Source: Paulinella micropora
Lineage: Eukaryota; Cercozoa; Imbricatea; Euglyphida; Paulinellidae
Direction of reading: 5' to 3'
Assembly (NCBI GenBank): GCA_019918135.1
Contig: WBZZ01002847.1
Span: forward strand, 124,001 to 188,000
Length of the DNA: 64,000 bases
The position numbers were made by a program, and so were the translations under genes. Shown here piece by piece: positions 54,094 to 63,989 of the stretch; positions within the stretch are counted from its first letter, which is position 1; each line of letters begins with the position of its first letter. Below the pieces are notes generated by a model that saw only the letters and a list, made by a program, of their open reading frames with translations, was not told the DNA's origin and did not search any database.

Positions 54094-57075
54094 ATGGATT
54101 CGGTTGGTTTGCAGCTACAAGCGCTGTTAAACGTCCTTGAGAAAGCAAGTTTGGTGTGTCAGCGTTGTCAGATCAAAACCAAAACTGTTCGAGACTACGA
54201 GTACAGCCCTCCTGCCGCTCGACAACAACGCTGGCTTGTAGAATGGAAGGAAAACGTAAGGCGGCAAGCCAGCGTTGGGCAGGCTGCTAGCAGTGTGCCC
54301 GCCCGAGCTCCTTTACTACGATGGGCTGCGGAAGACGCGGCCCATCGCGAAAGGCCCGCCGTGCGGGTACCCATCGAAAGTCTAGATGCTAAGAGGTGGG
54401 CTAAAATAGCGTGGACGTCGTCGTTGTCGCCACCCCGTGACAGCGGGCTGCCCAGATTGCATACTTTGGAGATGGAGAACGTGACGTATGCCTTTGTGCA
54501 ATGCCCCAGCCTGCCCGTGCTAGTGATAGGGGCGGCGCTGCAACAGTACATGCACTTGGCTACGGGGTGCACGCCCGCGGTGGGCTGTCTCTTGTGGGTG
54601 AAGGGGAAGGGGAGAAAAAAGAAGCCGGACGACGACGAGTTCTGGCTTTGCAGTGAATGGGCGGGCGTAGAGATAGACAAGGGCAATGGAGGGGCACAGG
54701 CGGGGCGGGGGGCCGCGCTGGCGGCCCTGGTGGAGCGCCTGGCCCTGGGGTGCTGCGACAACCTGCTGCTTTCGAAGCTCGGGCCTAGTTCGCTGTGCTG
54801 GAGCGAGCGACGGCAACAGTACATGTTGTCCCACTCGGGGCTCGCGCATGCGCAAGAGCTGGCGATCTCTTGTACGACGACGCGCGTGGAGAGGTTGCTG
54901 TGCCAGCGAGCGTGCACGTTATCAAACCTGCTGGTGCTGGCCGCGCTGTTCAGAGCGCTGCGTAGCGAAGCGGCGCTGTGTCGGGCGGGGCTAGCGGTCG
55001 TTGCCGAGCAAATAGAGACGCTTGCGCAGGAGCCAGTGCTCAGCCTGGCTAGAAGTTGGTGGCCACCGTCGGTGCCGGGCGCAAGCTCTAATTTTGACGA
55101 CTACCTGCAACTTGTCAGGAAGAGCAAGACCCCGGCGCGCGTCACGCCTACGCCCGCGCCTCTGCGAATACCGCCGACCACTACTACCCCGCCACCGACG
55201 ATCCCTGCGGTGCTCCTGCAGGCGGCGGGCTTGGCGGAGCGCCTGCAGGTTGGTGAACCGCTGCCTGAACTTATGACAGCGTCGGTACAAGAAGCTCAGT
55301 GGCAGCAGGTGGGGGGGCGCGGGTACTGGGAGGGCGAGCTGTGTGACTTTCTGGCTCGGTTCTTGTGGGCGGCGTTCCGCCTGTGCATGTTTGAGTTGGG
55401 GCCCGAGATCTTTACTTGGGACAGAGAGCGACGACGCTTCTTGGTCTCTGGCACAGCGCGCTGCCTAGCCAGCCCGCTAAGCACGGAGCTGCGAGTGCGA
55501 TCGTCCACCCTGAGGTTGTCGAACGCGCTAGCACTCTTTCTGTGCTTCTACGGGAGCCGGCTGCAAGACCGGGCTTGCGTGCTGCGCCCCGCGCAGAGCT
55601 GGGCGCTGGCGGTGTGCCAAGAACTGCGGCTGTGCGCGGAGGAAGCGCCTGCGCAGTGGCTGGACGGGCTGACGTTTAGCCACTTCGCGTTGCAGCAGCG
55701 GCGGCGGGGGCAGCAGCCGCTGCCAGCACCCGTCGTGCAGCTCGGCCGCTGGTGGTATTACTTGCTGCGTGCGAAGAAGAGCGCGAGCGAGACGCTGGGG
55801 CGCGCGTTCCGCTACCTGTCCAACCTAGGCAGCGCGGCTAGTTTTGCGCACGTCCCCCCGGAGCTGCACGGACTTTTTTTCGACGACAGCAAGGCGCCGG
55901 CCGGGCACTTTCTCTTAGTCCACGACCCCCCCAACCAGGTCTCGGCACGCCGGCGCCTGTCGGAGGAGCTGGTCGGTTGCTTCGTGGTCTGGGTCTGTCT
56001 GCTGCTGCTGGAGGTAGTACGCGACTCACCGCAGGGTCCAGGGGGCGCGTACCTGCAGGTGCAGGTAGGTGCCCCCCGGGACCTTGAGCTCCTGGGCGAG
56101 CCGGAACTTTACGGCCCAGGGAAACCAGAGCCCCCACCCCGCGACTCACCGCTGTTCCCGGCGGGGTGCGTCTTGGGCGACACGTGGAACTGCCCCAACT
56201 GTACGTTGGAGGGGAACATTTTCTCGGCGTCCGTGTGCGCCGTGTGCAGAGGCGCCAACCCCTACGTGCTGTGCCTTCCCGGCAAGGCGAACGAGCCGAA
56301 CTCGTGTGCGCAAGCTAAGAGGCTGCTGCTTTTCTACCGCCAGGCACGGGGAGTGATCGGGGACGGGCTGGCCTCGCCGCTGGGTAAGGAGGCGGCAACC
56401 TCGGCCGTCATGATCAGGCGCTCGTCCCCCTGCGCGCGCAACCAGGAAGAGTCCGGTACACAGGGCACGGCACAGCCCCTCTTGTACGCACTGCTGGATT
56501 ACTACTTGCAAAAAGAAAAAGGCGAGCTGATCTTTGTGGACGCTGGGGCCGGAGAGGGGCACGCGGTCAATATCGCGGGCGTGATGGGCTTTCGGGCGGT
56601 GTACGGGTTTGACTCTGGGGACTTTGCAGCAACCCAGACCACCGCCTGGAGCTTGATGCTCTCTAGGCTGCAAGGTGTGCTGGCCCGGGCTACGCGACCG
56701 CGGGTCTCCTGGGGCACGGGCTGCCGCGAGGGCTTCACCTTGGCTACGATTCTGCCCGACGACGGCCCGGCACAGGGCGCTGCCTGTTCTAGTATTGCAC
56801 TTTTCAGCTTTTATGCAGGCTGGAAACCGCAGCACAAGAAAATCCTGCTAAATTTGATACAAAAGGACCGGCGCGTGCGCTACGCTTTTCTAATTGATCG
56901 GCACTGGGATTTAGTGCAGGTGCAGGCCCCCAAAATCCTGTCAGACTTTGTACTAGAGTGCCACGCGCCAGTGTCCATGGCGGGCCCTACTGCCGAAACT
57001 TTTCGTATGCTGGTGTTCAAGCGGCACAGAGCCACACCCTCTGGTCCCCCTGCTCGGCCCGCGTGGCAAAGCTAG
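54094..57075 (+). CDS. Zinc-finger SAM-dependent methyltransferase, 993 residues
   Basis: ATG at 54094. Residues 1-680 are unassigned, with cysteine pairs near 33-36 (CQRC) and several tryptophan-rich stretches. Near residue 695 is a RanBP2-type zinc finger: W-x-C-x2-C, ten residues, C-x2-C, N (GDTWNCPNC ... CAVCRGANPY). From about 810 a class I methyltransferase follows: motif I FVDAGAGEGHA, acidic motif II VYGFD, then SIALFSFYAGW. The motif I-II spacing recalls DOT1-like histone methyltransferases, but that link is weak. The target could be RNA, DNA or protein. Confidence 0.65.
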   Translation: MDSVGLQLQALLNVLEKASLVCQRCQIKTKTVRDYEYSPPAARQQRWLVEWKENVRRQASVGQAASSVPARAPLLRWAAEDAAHRERPAVRVPIESLDAKRWAKIAWTSSLSPPRDSGLPRLHTLEMENVTYAFVQCPSLPVLVIGAALQQYMHLATGCTPAVGCLLWVKGKGRKKKPDDDEFWLCSEWAGVEIDKGNGGAQAGRGAALAALVERLALGCCDNLLLSKLGPSSLCWSERRQQYMLSHSGLAHAQELAISCTTTRVERLLCQRACTLSNLLVLAALFRALRSEAALCRAGLAVVAEQIETLAQEPVLSLARSWWPPSVPGASSNFDDYLQLVRKSKTPARVTPTPAPLRIPPTTTTPPPTIPAVLLQAAGLAERLQVGEPLPELMTASVQEAQWQQVGGRGYWEGELCDFLARFLWAAFRLCMFELGPEIFTWDRERRRFLVSGTARCLASPLSTELRVRSSTLRLSNALALFLCFYGSRLQDRACVLRPAQSWALAVCQELRLCAEEAPAQWLDGLTFSHFALQQRRRGQQPLPAPVVQLGRWWYYLLRAKKSASETLGRAFRYLSNLGSAASFAHVPPELHGLFFDDSKAPAGHFLLVHDPPNQVSARRRLSEELVGCFVVWVCLLLLEVVRDSPQGPGGAYLQVQVGAPRDLELLGEPELYGPGKPEPPPRDSPLFPAGCVLGDTWNCPNCTLEGNIFSASVCAVCRGANPYVLCLPGKANEPNSCAQAKRLLLFYRQARGVIGDGLASPLGKEAATSAVMIRRSSPCARNQEESGTQGTAQPLLYALLDYYLQKEKGELIFVDAGAGEGHAVNIAGVMGFRAVYGFDSGDFAATQTTAWSLMLSRLQGVLARATRPRVSWGTGCREGFTLATILPDDGPAQGAACSSIALFSFYAGWKPQHKKILLNLIQKDRRVRYAFLIDRHWDLVQVQAPKILSDFVLECHAPVSMAGPTAETFRMLVFKRHRATPSGPPARPAWQS

Positions 57076-57202
57076 CCCTCCGTAACTTAGTTTTTTTTGT
57101 TGGTGTTAATATTAGTATATATAATTTTAAAAAAAAGAAAAAAAAGGACACGAGAAGCCTAGCTTCCTTGTTCTTCTGTATGCGCCCGGCCGGACTTTGG
57201 CT

Positions 57203-58426
57203 ATGCGCGGCTTTTCTTTAGGGCACGGCTTGGTAGGTGTCCTCGCCTTTGCGTGTGGCTTGGCCTGGCTGTCAGGTCTGCAGTTGATTGGCGGGAAGGA
57301 CCGCCGCTGGAGCGAGACAGCCCTGTTCACGCTGCCGCGGATATGGGTGTGGAACTTGGCGCACGGGCTCGCGCTCATACTCTTGTGCGAAAAGGGAGTG
57401 GAGCCCCCGCTGGCCTACCGTGCCACGCTGTTGCCGCTAGCCTGGCACGTCTGGCTTGAATGCCTAGAACGCTACCCGACTGGTCTGGCTTACTTGGGTC
57501 AGGGCGCGCCCTCGCACTCCCGGTTCCCGCGTCTTGTCCTGTGCGTCGTCTGTACGGGGGTTGCCCTCGCCACCGGGCTGAGCTGGCCAGTAGAGGCTTT
57601 TTTGCTGCAAGCACAGCTCTACGGCGGCTGGCTGCTGCTTCGCGCCAACCTGCAAATACGCCAGCTAGGGATGGTGCTGGCCCGCCGCCGTCAACAGGTA
57701 GAGGAGGTCGCCGGGGAGGCTGCGGGAGAGCTGGGGGGAGAGGCACAGATTGGCTCCCCGCGGCTCTCTCGCATGTCGTCGCGGCTGTACTGCCTCCAGT
57801 GGGTGACGGGGCTGGGTTCTTTACTCTGCGCGGCTTACCTAGTGGTCTGGCTGCGGCTCTCGCTGTCCGCACGCCGGCCTCCACGAACAGCCCAGCTGCC
57901 CCTGTGGGCTTTCGCGCTGGGCGTCTTGGCTGCTCTTTTACCTACCATCTGGACCCACCTAGTAGCCACGCAGATGTCGCAGGCGTCCTTCGGCGCCTGT
58001 TCCAACAAACCCTTACTACCAGACGCCCCGGCGACGGTTTCTGGGCCTGAACAACCGCCGAATAAAGAGGCCACCGGCGGTCACGCAGCGGCGCAGCCGT
58101 CGGTACAAGAAGAAGAAACAAAAGAAAAGGAACAAGGCCCACAGGGGCTGGTCAACTCCAAGCTGAACCCGGTAGTAGACGAAAAGAACAAGAGCGCGAG
58201 CGCCGAGCTCTCTGCCAGCTTTTCTCCGCACCGATACCGCCTGCGCATGGCTCCCAGCCCCAACCTCAGACCGCGCCAGAGCGCGCCCCGCACTGGCATA
58301 GGCTCGTCGCGCGGCAACGCTGGGAGAGAAAGAGAAGCTGAATCGCCTTGCTTGTCTATCCTCCAAGAAATACCAAGCACTCTCGGGCGGGCTGTAGAAA
58401 CAAGTCTAGAGGCAAGCCATTATTGA
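57203..58426 (+). CDS. Seven-span membrane protein
   Basis: 407 residues from the ATG at 57203. Seven hydrophobic segments can be placed at about 5-27, 45-66, 75-97, 106-127, 132-150, 195-222 and 235-258. The last 150 residues are soluble, charged and serine-rich. No retinal lysine or other heliorhodopsin motif is seen in the last span, so it is not a second heliorhodopsin. A receptor- or transporter-like protein is possible. A hairpin at 58511-58544 follows. Confidence 0.6.
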   Translation: MRGFSLGHGLVGVLAFACGLAWLSGLQLIGGKDRRWSETALFTLPRIWVWNLAHGLALILLCEKGVEPPLAYRATLLPLAWHVWLECLERYPTGLAYLGQGAPSHSRFPRLVLCVVCTGVALATGLSWPVEAFLLQAQLYGGWLLLRANLQIRQLGMVLARRRQQVEEVAGEAAGELGGEAQIGSPRLSRMSSRLYCLQWVTGLGSLLCAAYLVVWLRLSLSARRPPRTAQLPLWAFALGVLAALLPTIWTHLVATQMSQASFGACSNKPLLPDAPATVSGPEQPPNKEATGGHAAAQPSVQEEETKEKEQGPQGLVNSKLNPVVDEKNKSASAELSASFSPHRYRLRMAPSPNLRPRQSAPRTGIGSSRGNAGREREAESPCLSILQEIPSTLGRAVETSLEASHY

Positions 58427-58510
58427 AAACAAGGAAGAAATTTCGCCGGCCTTACGTATTAATTTTATTTAAAAAAATATTTTTCTTGGGAAGCTCCTGC
58501 TTTTGCCATT

Positions 58511-58544
58511 GCTGAATAAAGAAGACTGACGTCGTTTTACCACG
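58511..58544. terminator. Hairpin downstream of the membrane-protein gene
   Basis: 'aagactgacgtcgt' pairs with 'acgacgtcggtctt' (one mismatch) around a short loop TTTACC, about 90 bases after the stop at 58426. Its role as a 3' end signal is inferred. Confidence 0.4.
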
Positions 58545-58743
58545 ACGTCGGTCTTCTCTCTTCCCCTTCCCTCCTCCCCTACCTCCCCCCCCCCCCCCCG
58601 AAAGAATAGGTAAAGAAAAAAAGCGGGATGGGGGGGAGGTGCCCCGCCCCCCTTTTCCTCCTTCCTCCTTGTAACCCTCTTTCCCATCCTTCCCCCTCTC
58701 ACAACTCTCCCTTTCTCTAAACGCGTGAAGCACGGCTTCGCCC

Positions 58744-59018
58744 ATGGCCGAGGAATTTGCAGAGCTGCGCAAGCTCAACGAGGAAGTCGCCCGCGCTTTG
58801 TCGCACCACGTGAGTTTGTGTCCTTGGCTGCAAGCAAAGAGAGACAACTCGAGAAACAGTTTTGGCCTTTACGGCGAGAGGTAGAAAGAAAGAATCCGGA
58901 ATTGGCGGAGGATATCATCCAAAATCTCACTAGACAGAACGACCTCGCTTTGACAGGGGGTTCCTCCTTTCCGATGGGAAAGAAGCTTGCGTTTTTGAAA
59001 GGCCTCCCTGAAAATTAA
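58744..59018 (+). CDS. Small coiled-coil protein, one short intron
   Basis: The ATG at 58744 opens 22 codons ending at a consensus donor GTGAGT. A 32-base GT-AG intron (58810-58841) joins the frame ending at 59018, giving 80 residues. The second part is a charged helix (LRREVERKNPELAEDIIQ). Read unspliced, the first frame would end soon after. No family recognised. AATTAAG follows. Confidence 0.5.
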
Positions 59019-59026
59019 GTCTTTTT

Positions 59027-60088
59027 TTATCGGTTACACACAAGAAATAGCCGGCCAAATTTTCCCTCGTACCAATCCTTCCGGGCCTCCTCGTAATCTC
59101 CCCGGCTAACCTTTCTCCAATACGCCAACGATTTTCCCCATTCGTGGCAGACGCGTCGGATATCCTCCTCCGCAGGCAAGTTTGGGTGTTCCATGCCTGA
59201 CAACAGTCGCCGGGGCTTATGCAAAAAAAGAGCCATCTCCTTCTCCCCCGACGGATGCGTCTGCGTCTCCGTCCTCTGTACCCACACTGCCAGATTCTGG
59301 ACGGATTTCTTGAGCTCTAATCGGTTGAATATGAAATTTCCGTGCGTACTTATCCACGCATTACAATAATCCGTGTTTGAGCCTTCAACATTGTCTGCGT
59401 GCCAAATATCCAGGATTTTTTTGATGGCCTCTTTCCTGCAGGGGCGAATGACGATGCCCGGCGAAGGCTGGTGTCCGCTTTCGGCCGTGTCAGAGTCCTG
59501 CAGCTTGTCAAAGGAGAACCGTTGCCGGACCTGCTTCAGCAAAGACAAGTAACTGTTTGCTTCACTGGGGTACGTGCTGGCTAGCTGCGCCAGTGTAATC
59601 TCTACCGTCCGCAACACAGTTTCCCGCGTGGCGGTCTTGCTCGAGTACACAGGCTCCGCAGTGGGCTGAGACGTCTCCAGCCTGAGCGTGCCTACCGCTG
59701 GATGCCGCCGACGATACTCACCATTCCTCCAGCACGCTTCCTCCGCAACCTCAATCAGCACATGGATCTTAAGATTATGCTTGCTCGCGTACTCTCCCGC
59801 AACGAGCAGAGCTGTAAGCATAGCGCGCGGCATCACCGAACACACCAGCACTCGTGGTTGGGGCTTTAGTTGCTGAAGCAGATTCTGTGCATCGCGCAGC
59901 TTTGGGCTCTGCAGCACGTTGACCCAAGGCACCGCGGAACTCAAGAATGCGTCGCCCAGCACCGGGTCTTCCCTCAGACTGTGTATGTTTGTCGTGACCA
60001 AGAGGTGCCGAATGTAGTACATATGACACTTTTTCACTTCGCGCACCTGGCCGGCTGGCTTCTTTGGGGCTACTTGCATGCTTTCCAT
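59027..60088 (-). CDS. Histidine-phosphatase (phosphoglycerate-mutase-like) protein
   Basis: 353 residues from the ATG at 60088. MYYIRHLLVTTN (R27-H28) matches the phosphate-binding RH motif with N following, though the usual RHG glycine is Leu. VLVCSVMPRAMLTALLV fits the SPxxRAxxTA block, IEVAEEAC the conserved acidic site, and AWISTHGNF near residue 250 the second catalytic histidine (THG). Histidine phosphatases remove phosphate from proteins or small molecules. The C-terminal 100 residues are unassigned. It likely keeps activity. Confidence 0.75.
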   Translation of the reverse strand: MESMQVAPKKPAGQVREVKKCHMYYIRHLLVTTNIHSLREDPVLGDAFLSSAVPWVNVLQSPKLRDAQNLLQQLKPQPRVLVCSVMPRAMLTALLVAGEYASKHNLKIHVLIEVAEEACWRNGEYRRRHPAVGTLRLETSQPTAEPVYSSKTATRETVLRTVEITLAQLASTYPSEANSYLSLLKQVRQRFSFDKLQDSDTAESGHQPSPGIVIRPCRKEAIKKILDIWHADNVEGSNTDYCNAWISTHGNFIFNRLELKKSVQNLAVWVQRTETQTHPSGEKEMALFLHKPRRLLSGMEHPNLPAEEDIRRVCHEWGKSLAYWRKVSRGDYEEARKDWYEGKFGRLFLVCNR

Positions 60089-60245
60089 GCTTCTCTCTTA
60101 TCATTCGTAGTACAACCCGCCAAGCCCGCGGGGGAGGGAGAAAAAAGGGGAGCGAGAGGAAGAGAGGGGGGGGGGGCGGGGGCCTATGCTTTGGCGTAGG
60201 TGTAACAGCTGTTTGTGACTAGGAGATGTATTTTGTTCAGAGGCC

Positions 60246-61517
60246 TCACTCCGCTGACAAGCTTTTTAGTATCTTAAAATCTACCTTTATTCTTTGGTTG
60301 TTTCTGAGCCCAGTGGCTTTGCTAGAGTTCGGATCAATGTACTGAAGCCAGACATGGCTGGCCTTGGTAGTCCCTTTTTCTTCTGGCTCAGTTTGCTGAG
60401 CCTTGAGGGCAGCTACAATTTCATTAAAAAACTTTTCGGTTCTTTCGCGCGACCACCAAGACCCTCTATCCCAATTATTACGCAGGTATGAAGTCTTTGG
60501 TGCAAATACGTCATTGCAAGTGTAGCTCACGTTGCCTGCAGCTGCTAAAATGACTTGGTTGACTTGATTGGCATTGACGTGCCAAAAAAAGAGAATGTAT
60601 GACGAATCTTTGGTGTCTTTCTCTTGGACTGGCCTATTCTTGTACCGAGACGCTTTGAGCCGGCACAAGTAGAGCCCCTGCTTTAAGCAGCGTGGAGGGT
60701 CTTGTTCTGTTTGGAGATTTTCTGGTAACACAATTCCTTTTTGCTGCATGGCAGCATAGAATGCATTGACCCAACCAGCCGCAGGTGTGACTTGTTGCAA
60801 TATTTTACCTAGCTCAGAGGCTTTGTTTTTCAGCGATGATGCTACATTGTCGTCATCTGACCCTAGTATGTCGTATTTCAGCTGGCTCACTGGAGCTTTG
60901 GGGACATTCCGACAATGTTTGCATTTGGTACATTTGTACGGAAGGAAAGTGCGATCTTTACGGGAGAAGGTAAGGATTTCTGTCTCCTTTTCGTTCCCAG
61001 CGCTGAACCCGTCCGGCGAATAGACTGCAACCTTCTCGCGTATATCTTCCTTCTTGTATTCGATTTCTACATTGTCGCTTACACGACAAGCGACTAGCGC
61101 TCGGAACGCGTGTAGGACCAGAGGGGCATCGGCGGCTAGCTTTGCTTTGTTCTTTGTGATGCTTCGCGTACCCACGTAGATAAAATCTTGCACTGCCCTC
61201 AGACACCCCCCGGGCAGGAGCGTGTAGGGTTCTTGCAGCTTCTGGAACTTTTGCCCTATGATAGTTCTTTGGGGCGAGTTTGCAGCATTGTTTCGGTGCC
61301 GTCCTGCTAGATTCTTTACTTTGGAAAAGGCCCGGTAGAAACAGCCAAACCTTGCACAAGTAGGTTTTATCTTACCCCACGCAATGGCGATTTCTGCCTC
61401 AGACTTTGCGTCGTATAGCTTTTTCTTGTTTTGCTCCCCTAGCCCGAAACACTGGGTGCACTTGACGTAAAGGTCAAGCAAACAATGAAATTCATTCAGT
61501 GTATTCTGATCAAGCAT
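60246..61517 (-). CDS. Unknown protein with a CxxCxxC motif
   Basis: 423 residues from the ATG at 61517; the frame is open to 61571 without another ATG. YKCTKCKHCRN near residue 208 and CTQCFG near residue 20 look like zinc-binding pairs. The rest is mixed, with AT-richer codons than in plus-strand genes. It resembles the gene at 49290 in style only. An upstream short exon cannot be excluded. No family recognised. Confidence 0.65.
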   Translation of the reverse strand: MLDQNTLNEFHCLLDLYVKCTQCFGLGEQNKKKLYDAKSEAEIAIAWGKIKPTCARFGCFYRAFSKVKNLAGRHRNNAANSPQRTIIGQKFQKLQEPYTLLPGGCLRAVQDFIYVGTRSITKNKAKLAADAPLVLHAFRALVACRVSDNVEIEYKKEDIREKVAVYSPDGFSAGNEKETEILTFSRKDRTFLPYKCTKCKHCRNVPKAPVSQLKYDILGSDDDNVASSLKNKASELGKILQQVTPAAGWVNAFYAAMQQKGIVLPENLQTEQDPPRCLKQGLYLCRLKASRYKNRPVQEKDTKDSSYILFFWHVNANQVNQVILAAAGNVSYTCNDVFAPKTSYLRNNWDRGSWWSRERTEKFFNEIVAALKAQQTEPEEKGTTKASHVWLQYIDPNSSKATGLRNNQRIKVDFKILKSLSAE

Positions 61518-61657
61518 ACAAAACTCAACCACCGTCTCTGGGCGCAACCCTTTTTCTTTATACACAAACAAGAGCGGCAGGGGGGGTGAGGGGGGACGGG
61601 AAGATGGAGAGAAATTGGTTGCCCCTCCCCCCCCTCCCCCCTCTTCCTCCGCTCTCC

Positions 61658-61692
<35 letters not shown>

Positions 61693-61734
61693 TACTTTTA
61701 TTCCCCAATATTCGCGGCACGTGAAGATATAAAA

Positions 61735-62116
61735 ATGTGGGCCGACCCCCCGCTTAACTTTGGACCTGCGTGGAATAGAGCCGCTTTGTTTTGCGTTCTT
61801 GTGGCCCCTGGCAATAGGAATAGGATGTCTGTGCCTCAGTCTGTCGCGTGGCCGACGGCTACAGCCTCAGGCAATGCCCAACAGAGCCGCCATCATGCAG
61901 CAACAACAGCCGGAAGACGAGGGGGGTGTACGTCAGCAGCAGCTAGCACGCGCAAGGATCGAAAAGATATACCAGCGACAGCTGCGCCGAAACCACCTAC
62001 TGTTGACACAGACGCTACTACTAGCTAGGCTGCAAGAAGTAATACCAGTGTTGGAACACGCACAGGAAAACGCGAGGCTCCTAGAGCGCGATGAGGACAT
62101 TGCCCCGTTGTTGTAA
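61735..62116 (+). CDS. Small protein with possible membrane span
   Basis: The ATG at 61735 follows TATA-like 'gatataaaaatg', but its frame runs to 62028 while the better frame, a Q/R/L coiled coil, runs to 62116 with no early ATG. A GT-AG intron with acceptor GCTACAG near 61866 can join them, in which case the hydrophobic part is partly removed. If instead one C of the C6 run near 61747 is extra, the protein keeps a membrane span (LCFAFLWPLAIGIGCLCL). Both readings are open. Confidence 0.4.
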
Positions 62117-62172
62117 CTGCGTCCGCTTACAAATGACGACAATGATCATTAGCGTTAACAAATTTTTAATCC

Positions 62173-63989
62173 TTAAAAATTTTGTTGTTGGTTTATTCTT
62201 CGTACCGCGTGTAATGCAGCAAATCTGCTCTGGATCGTATATTTTGAAGTCCCGATAGTTTCCTGTGGGGGTGGCGATTTTTCGTAGACTTCTACGAATT
62301 TCGTGCACAAAAAGGCCTGCAAGAAAAGCACGTGTACACACGAGGCACGTAAATCTTTGAGTTCAAGCGTTCCCTGTTCTGCATCTTCTGCACATGTGCA
62401 CTCGCAGAATGAAAGTAATTTTGAATTAGTACTGACAGCCTTGCCGCCGCCGTTAGGCGGCAGATTGGCTTGCTCGTACAAGCAATCGAGACATGCAAAG
62501 CTTATGTCGTTTACATTCTTTGGGATGATGCTCTCTGCCCAGAGCAGGTCGGGGTTGTGTGCTCTTACAAGTTCGGGGTTCCCAGCAATTTTCCACAGCA
62601 ACTGCAACTTTTGGTAATGCGGCTGTACACATGCTGGCAAATCTGGGCAAGCCTCTACAAATAGCCTCTGGCTAGAGCTCTGGTTTGATATTGAGGCTTG
62701 CACTAAACTGTTGTCGATCTTATGCATAAAGCTACCTAGCAGTTGGCACAATCTGTCAGATTTTAAGAAGGATCTGTTGTCTGTGTTGATTTCTCCACGT
62801 TTAGCAAATCTGTGTGCAGTTTGAAAGAGCTTTTTCAGATCATCTGTAGATGAGTAGAATTTGGCACTGGCGTAAGGCCGAAGAAGATAAAGTAGGCTTT
62901 GCATTGGTAGTATGTGACGGCTTAGGTCGCACAAAGCACGCCCTGCGCGCGCGCGCCAGTTCTGGTACAAATTGGATCGTTTGTCCTCCGTTGGCACTCG
63001 GCGCAAGCTTTGGAATAGCAAATACAGACCGTACAATGCAAAAGGCTCCCAGCACAGCGCCTCCTGCCACTTAGAATTTGCTGTCCACGCTTGAAGTTTG
63101 GCATCGATAGCCTGTTGTATTTCAATATACTGCTGTTCACCACTCTTATCTGCCTCTGTTCTGCGCTTTTTCGCTTGGAGCAACGAGGCACGGGACTTCC
63201 ATTTTTGCAACTTTCTTATCGATGCGGCGAGGGTTTGGATATCCTCTTGGGTAATCTTCTGTATTTCTTTTCCGAGGAGAGCTTCAGTGCCTGCTATTTC
63301 TTGATCCAGAAGATCTCTAATCCTCTGGCTTGTAATTTCGGTTTTATTTTCGTTTTCCTGGAGTTTTACTTCTTTAGCCTGGACGCTCAACTTGAGCTTG
63401 AGGATAAGCTCGGGCGTCAGTAAATCTTTTACACACAAAGCTGACTTGTTGGTAAGAGCAGTGGGCACGGGCGCGATTGCGCCCTGATCGGGCAGCACAA
63501 CCACCACCTCTGCTTCTGGCTTGGTAGGATCAAACGGCGTGCCCCAGGAGTCAAGCGGCGAGCTCAGCGTGGCTACTTGGCGCAACTCGCTCTGTTGCAC
63601 CACTGTGCTATGAAACTCGTCTAGGGCGCCAAGGAGAGCTCCGCCCGCGCTCTGCTGTTGACAGATCCTGCACGTAACGAGGCGCAACAGCAGGCGGTAA
63701 AGCTGCAAGTGTACAGCCAGCCAGCGCCCACGGGACAGCACGCTGAGACAAACTTGAAGTGGTGTTGCTGCATGCTCCATGTTAGCCCCGCAATCAGAGT
63801 TAGACCGTCCGCGCGTGCTGTTTGGTAGTGCCGGTCAATCTGGCCCAGCAGCTCCAAGCCCCGCACGATGGTTGCCTGATCACCGAGCCCTGGACAGCTC
63901 TTGTCGCTGAATATGTCCTGGCGTAAGGCCCGGTTAGACTCCAAGCCGCTTTCGCGGAGCCAGTTGCAAACGAACAGCAGGAAATGCAT
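62173..63989 (-). CDS. Unknown protein with one intron, at the window edge
   Basis: Exon 1 (63989-63750) opens with an ATG; a 47-base GT-AG intron (63749-63703; GTCTCAG...CTTGCAG) joins it to 63702-62173, giving 589 residues. A single-frame start at 63780 would give 535. The middle has a charged coiled coil (about 190-270). The last third holds several cysteines (CLDCLYE, CECTC). The frame is open to the window edge, so the true start may lie further out. No family recognised. Confidence 0.65.

Noticed and set aside
57203-58426. A second heliorhodopsin
   Set aside because: No RWxEYS block and no lysine in the last span.
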